Positions 61,283 through 64,000 of a stretch of DNA of 64,000 bases are shown here, piece by piece; the stretch's first letter is position 1, and every line of letters starts with the position of its first letter. The notes under the pieces were generated by a model. The model saw only the letters and a program-made list of their open reading frames with translations. It made no database searches and was not told the origin of the DNA. The stretch is taken from NCBI GenBank assembly GCA_036169595.1, contig CM069767.1, forward strand, positions 4,040,001-4,104,000, given 5' to 3'. The translations under genes and the position numbers were made by a program. Source of the DNA: Dictyostelium firmibasis. Its lineage: Eukaryota > Evosea > Eumycetozoa > Dictyosteliales > Dictyosteliaceae.

Positions 61283-61560
61283 GGGGTGTGTGAAAAAAAA
61301 AAAAAAAAAAAAAAAAAAATAAAGTTTTGTGAGTGTTTTGTTAACTAACAGTAAATATTTATTTCTGTTATTAGATTTATTTTTACTAGATATTTCATTA
61401 CCCACCCCCCTAAATTCAAGTATTTATAATAATCAATTAAGTCATACCAAAAAAAAAAAAAAATATATAAAAAAATGGAAAAAAAAAAAAAAAAAAACAT
61501 ATTGTTTATAAATAGATATCAAAATATTTTCGTTATTTTAGAAGTTGTTTTGGGGGTGTT
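61283..61560 (+). promoter_or_regulatory. Cluster of G-box-like elements upstream of a secreted-protein gene
   Basis: Three G/T-rich words stand out in A/T DNA: GGGGTGTGTG (61283-61292), CCCACCCCCC (61401-61410, complement GGGGGGTGGG) and GGGGGTGTT (61552-61560). They lie 300-570 bases upstream of the ATG at 61857. The dictyostelid G-box-binding factor GBF recognises such G/T-rich sequences in genes switched on after aggregation. Binding here is inferred. Confidence 0.45.
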
Positions 61561-61783
61561 CATATTACAAGAGAAATTTTGTAATTGATCATTGTTTAAT
61601 TGTTTATTTTGTTTATTTTGTTTATTTTTTTTCATTTTTTTTTTCCTTTTTTGTGTTGGTGAGAAGGAATTGTAATTTTTTTTATTTTTTAAAACTCTTA
61701 TTATTATAATAATAATGAAAATACAACTTTATGTCACAAATCCTATCATAATTCAAATATGTCACTAATATTAAAAAAAACAG

Positions 61784-61790
61784 TATAAAT
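61784..61790 (+). promoter_or_regulatory. TATA-like box
   Basis: TATAAAT followed by an A-run, about 70 bases before the ATG at 61857. The leader also has five tandem copies of AATCA/AAATC. Confidence 0.4.
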
Positions 61791-61856
61791 AATAAAAAAA
61801 AAAAAAAAAAAAAAAAAACAAATCAAATCAAATCAAATCAAATCTAAAAAAAAAAT

Positions 61857-62795
61857 ATGAAAACTATATCAATATTAATAACTATAATTTTATTTTTATC
61901 AAGTTTTTTAATTAATCTATCAATATCTTATAAATTAGAAAGATATGTTGAAGATAAAGATTGGGAGTCAATTGAAACTGAAAAAGAAAATGTATTTAAA
62001 CCAGTAATTGTTGAAAGGAGAGAATTATTATTTTTTAGATTCCTTAGAAGTGGTAATACCGATAATTCATCATCTACTGAAACTGTTTCAATTAAATTTG
62101 AAATTCATTCAAAAGATATTCAAGAAACTTTTTATTTATTTGGTTTAAATAATGATACCTCTGTAAGAAATATAAAGGATGTTGAAATAAAAGATAGAAA
62201 AGAAGAAACCACCCCAATTAGAATTGAAGCTTGCTTTGACCCAATTAAACCATTATATTTCTCTTTATCAATGTTTAATTATTTATGGGGTGGCGATCTA
62301 TTATTTACAATTCAAGAAAATGATCCAAGTTATTGTATTAATTCAATGCCAAATAATGTTCAAAAGAAAAAAATTGAACCTTCAATACTCATTGATTCTG
62401 ATGTGTCAAAAAGTGAAACACCATTACCTACAAACAATTTTTCAATTAATAATGAAACACCATCTTCAACAACAAATAATCAACAAAACGAAAATTCTAC
62501 AAACACTACAAATAAACCAGATACAGTTACAACAACACCAGCACCAACAACCACACCAACACCAACAACTTCTGTTAAACCAGAAAATGAAACTACACAT
62601 CTCATCTCAAATAAACAAAAAATCGAATCAAATCAAGATGAAAATGAAATTAACCAAACTTTTAATTTAAAACCACAAACAGAAACTAGTCCAGCATTTG
62701 AAAATAAACAACAAATTGAATACAATACATTAACACCAAGTAATCAAGTAATTGATTCTATGAAACCAAATAAACAACAAATTGAAACAAATTAA
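61857..62795 (+). CDS. Secreted Thr/Pro-rich protein
   Basis: A single-exon gene for 312 residues. A signal peptide (MKTISILITIILFLSSFLIN) precedes a compact domain (residues ~25-175) rich in charged residues, with the pair RRELLFFRFLRS, EIHSKDIQETFYLFGL and a Cys-containing strand IRIEACFDPIKPLYFSLSMF. This looks beta-rich. The rest is a Thr/Pro/Asn/Gln tail with TPAPTTTPTPTT and repeats of K-Q-x-I-E-x-N type (NKQKIESN, NKQQIEYN, NKQQIETN). No hydrophobic C-terminus, so probably released rather than GPI-anchored. The family is not recognised. G/T-rich upstream boxes suggest developmental expression. Confidence 0.8.
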   Translation: MKTISILITIILFLSSFLINLSISYKLERYVEDKDWESIETEKENVFKPVIVERRELLFFRFLRSGNTDNSSSTETVSIKFEIHSKDIQETFYLFGLNNDTSVRNIKDVEIKDRKEETTPIRIEACFDPIKPLYFSLSMFNYLWGGDLLFTIQENDPSYCINSMPNNVQKKKIEPSILIDSDVSKSETPLPTNNFSINNETPSSTTNNQQNENSTNTTNKPDTVTTTPAPTTTPTPTTSVKPENETTHLISNKQKIESNQDENEINQTFNLKPQTETSPAFENKQQIEYNTLTPSNQVIDSMKPNKQQIETN

Positions 62796-62936
62796 TTGCT
62801 TATTTAAAATACCTCTTTACCAGATTCTATTTATTTGTTATAAAATGATAGATAATTTATTTTAAAAAATAAATGAAAAAATATACATATATATATATTT
62901 AATTTACCATTTATTTATATTATTAATGATATTTAT
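62796..62936. other. Short convergent 3' spacer
   Basis: 140 bases of A/T sequence between stop codons of the secreted-protein gene and the aldehyde dehydrogenase gene, with a short (TA)n run. Confidence 0.5.
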
Positions 62937-64000
62937 TTAATTTTGTTGAGCGTATAAAGTTTTATGTGAGATTGTAACTGCTTTAATAGATAAATAACTT
63001 TGAATAGCATATTCAGATAGATCACGACCAATGCCAGATTGTTTATAACCACCAAATGGTATAGAAGGCATGATTGAATAGTATTCATTAATCCAAACTG
63101 AACCACTTTTTAATTTATTTGAAACATTTAATGCTAAACTAATATCTTTTGTCCAAATACCAGCAGCCAAACCATAAGTTGAGTCATTTGCTCTTTTTAT
63201 AACTTCATCAACAGTTTTAAATGGTAAAATTACAACTACAGGTCCAAAGATTTCCTCTTTACAAATTGTCATATTATCAGTAACATTTGTAAAGATAGTT
63301 GGTTGAACGAAATAACCTTTACCATCAGCATGATGATAATTACCACCACCTAAATGACATGTAGCACCTTCACTCTTACCTTTTTCAATATAACCTAATA
63401 CACGATCATGTTGTTGTTTACTAACCAATGGACCTAAATGGGTATCATTATCATATGGATCACCAACTTTTAATTGTTTAATCTTCTCTGTGAAAATTTG
63501 TAAAAATGCTTCATATATATTCTCTTGAACAAAGAATCTTGTTGGTGCACAACATGATTGCATACTATTTGAGAATACATAGTCTTTAGCACATTTAGCA
63601 ATATGATTAACATCACAATCATTAAAGAAAATATTTGGAGATTTACCACCTAATTCTAATGTCACTGGTTTTAAGTTACTCTTTGCTGCTCCTTCCATAA
63701 TTAATCTACCAGTGATAGTCGAACCAGTGAAAGAGATTTTATCAATATCCATATGATGTGATAATGCATTACCAACTGTTGATCCAAAACCGTTAACTAA
63801 ATTGAAAACACCAGGTGGGAAACCAGCTTCTTTAATTAAATCACAAAGGTATAATGCAGTCAATGGAGTGAATTCTGATGGTTTTGCAACTATAGTACAA
63901 CCTGCAGCTAATGCTGGACCCAATTTCCAACATAATAACATACATGGATAGTTCCAAGCTACAATTAATGCAACTACACCAATTGGTTCATGTCTTGTCA
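62937..64000 (-). CDS. Aldehyde dehydrogenase, C-terminal part (N-terminus off the window)
   Basis: NAD(P)-dependent aldehyde dehydrogenase superfamily, oxidising aldehydes to acids. The frame is open to the right edge, starting TRHEPIGVVALIVAWNYPCM, so the first Met inside (63941) is internal; about 354 residues are visible. The NAD-binding part has WKLGPALAAGCTIVAKPSEF and KISFTGSTITGRLI. The catalytic Glu is in LELGGKSPNIFF, and the catalytic Cys is in FSNSMQSCCAPTRFFV. The usual motif there is F-x-N-x-G-Q-x-C; this copy has Met for Gly. EEIFGPVVVILPF and PFGGYKQSGIGRD (oligomerisation and active-site loop) are normal. It ends ALYAQQN-like after a complete C-terminus. It resembles ALDH1/2-type or betaine-aldehyde types; the subfamily is not resolved. 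Confidence 0.94.
   Translation of the reverse strand, partial: TRHEPIGVVALIVAWNYPCMLLCWKLGPALAAGCTIVAKPSEFTPLTALYLCDLIKEAGFPPGVFNLVNGFGSTVGNALSHHMDIDKISFTGSTITGRLIMEGAAKSNLKPVTLELGGKSPNIFFNDCDVNHIAKCAKDYVFSNSMQSCCAPTRFFVQENIYEAFLQIFTEKIKQLKVGDPYDNDTHLGPLVSKQQHDRVLGYIEKGKSEGATCHLGGGNYHHADGKGYFVQPTIFTNVTDNMTICKEEIFGPVVVILPFKTVDEVIKRANDSTYGLAAGIWTKDISLALNVSNKLKSGSVWINEYYSIMPSIPFGGYKQSGIGRDLSEYAIQSYLSIKAVTISHKTLYAQQN

Overview
The window is nuclear DNA of a dictyostelid amoeba, most like Dictyostelium discoideum or a very close relative. The reasons are extreme A+T richness outside genes, long homopolymer A/T runs, short GT-AG introns made almost only of A and T, long AAT and CAA tracts read as poly-Asn and poly-Gln, and dictyostelid gene families (FNIP repeats, an hssA/2C/7E-like gene, PT-rich surface proteins). 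No sequence search was possible; family names come from motifs read directly.

Layout. 1-8.5 kb: the C-terminal part of an SPX-EXS (XPR1-like) phosphate transporter, a coiled-coil protein, a small secreted protein, an exon-like relic, and a large lineage-specific protein with a poly-Asn tract. 8.8-11.6 kb: a mobile-element island with a spliced, apparently whole DDE transposase of the Harbinger/IS5-like kind, and a decaying neighbour gene containing a perfect 36-bp inverted duplication. 12.3-29.8 kb: one giant gene of four exons and about 5,696 residues. It resembles RNF213/mysterin in its AAA+ core, but ends in what looks like a dead ubiquitin-protease fold and two related helical repeats. 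30-34 kb: cell-surface and secreted genes (a Cys-rich protein with a relic copy beside it, a divergent hssA-like gene, a PT-rich GPI-type protein).

35-44 kb is housekeeping: spliceosomal RBM22, a GET2/CAMLG-like membrane protein convergent with it, a NuSAP-like spindle protein with a canonical E2F site upstream, and the ribosome-recycling ATPase ABCE1. 44-49 kb: two FNIP-repeat genes in tandem, one with a B-box. 49.6-57.3 kb: a copine, then a synaptojanin-like protein with an intact Sac phosphatase and a degenerate 5-phosphatase domain. 58.6-64 kb: two small unrecognised proteins (one probably mitochondrial), a secreted Thr/Pro-rich protein with G/T-rich boxes upstream, and the C-terminal part of an aldehyde dehydrogenase that runs off the right edge.

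Themes are not operonic. Several genes deal with phosphoinositide or phosphate and membranes (SPX-EXS, copine, Sac protein, GET2-like), others with RNA and translation (RBM22, ABCE1), and the rest are lineage-specific. The most unusual object is the giant RNF213-like protein with its unexpected C-terminus.
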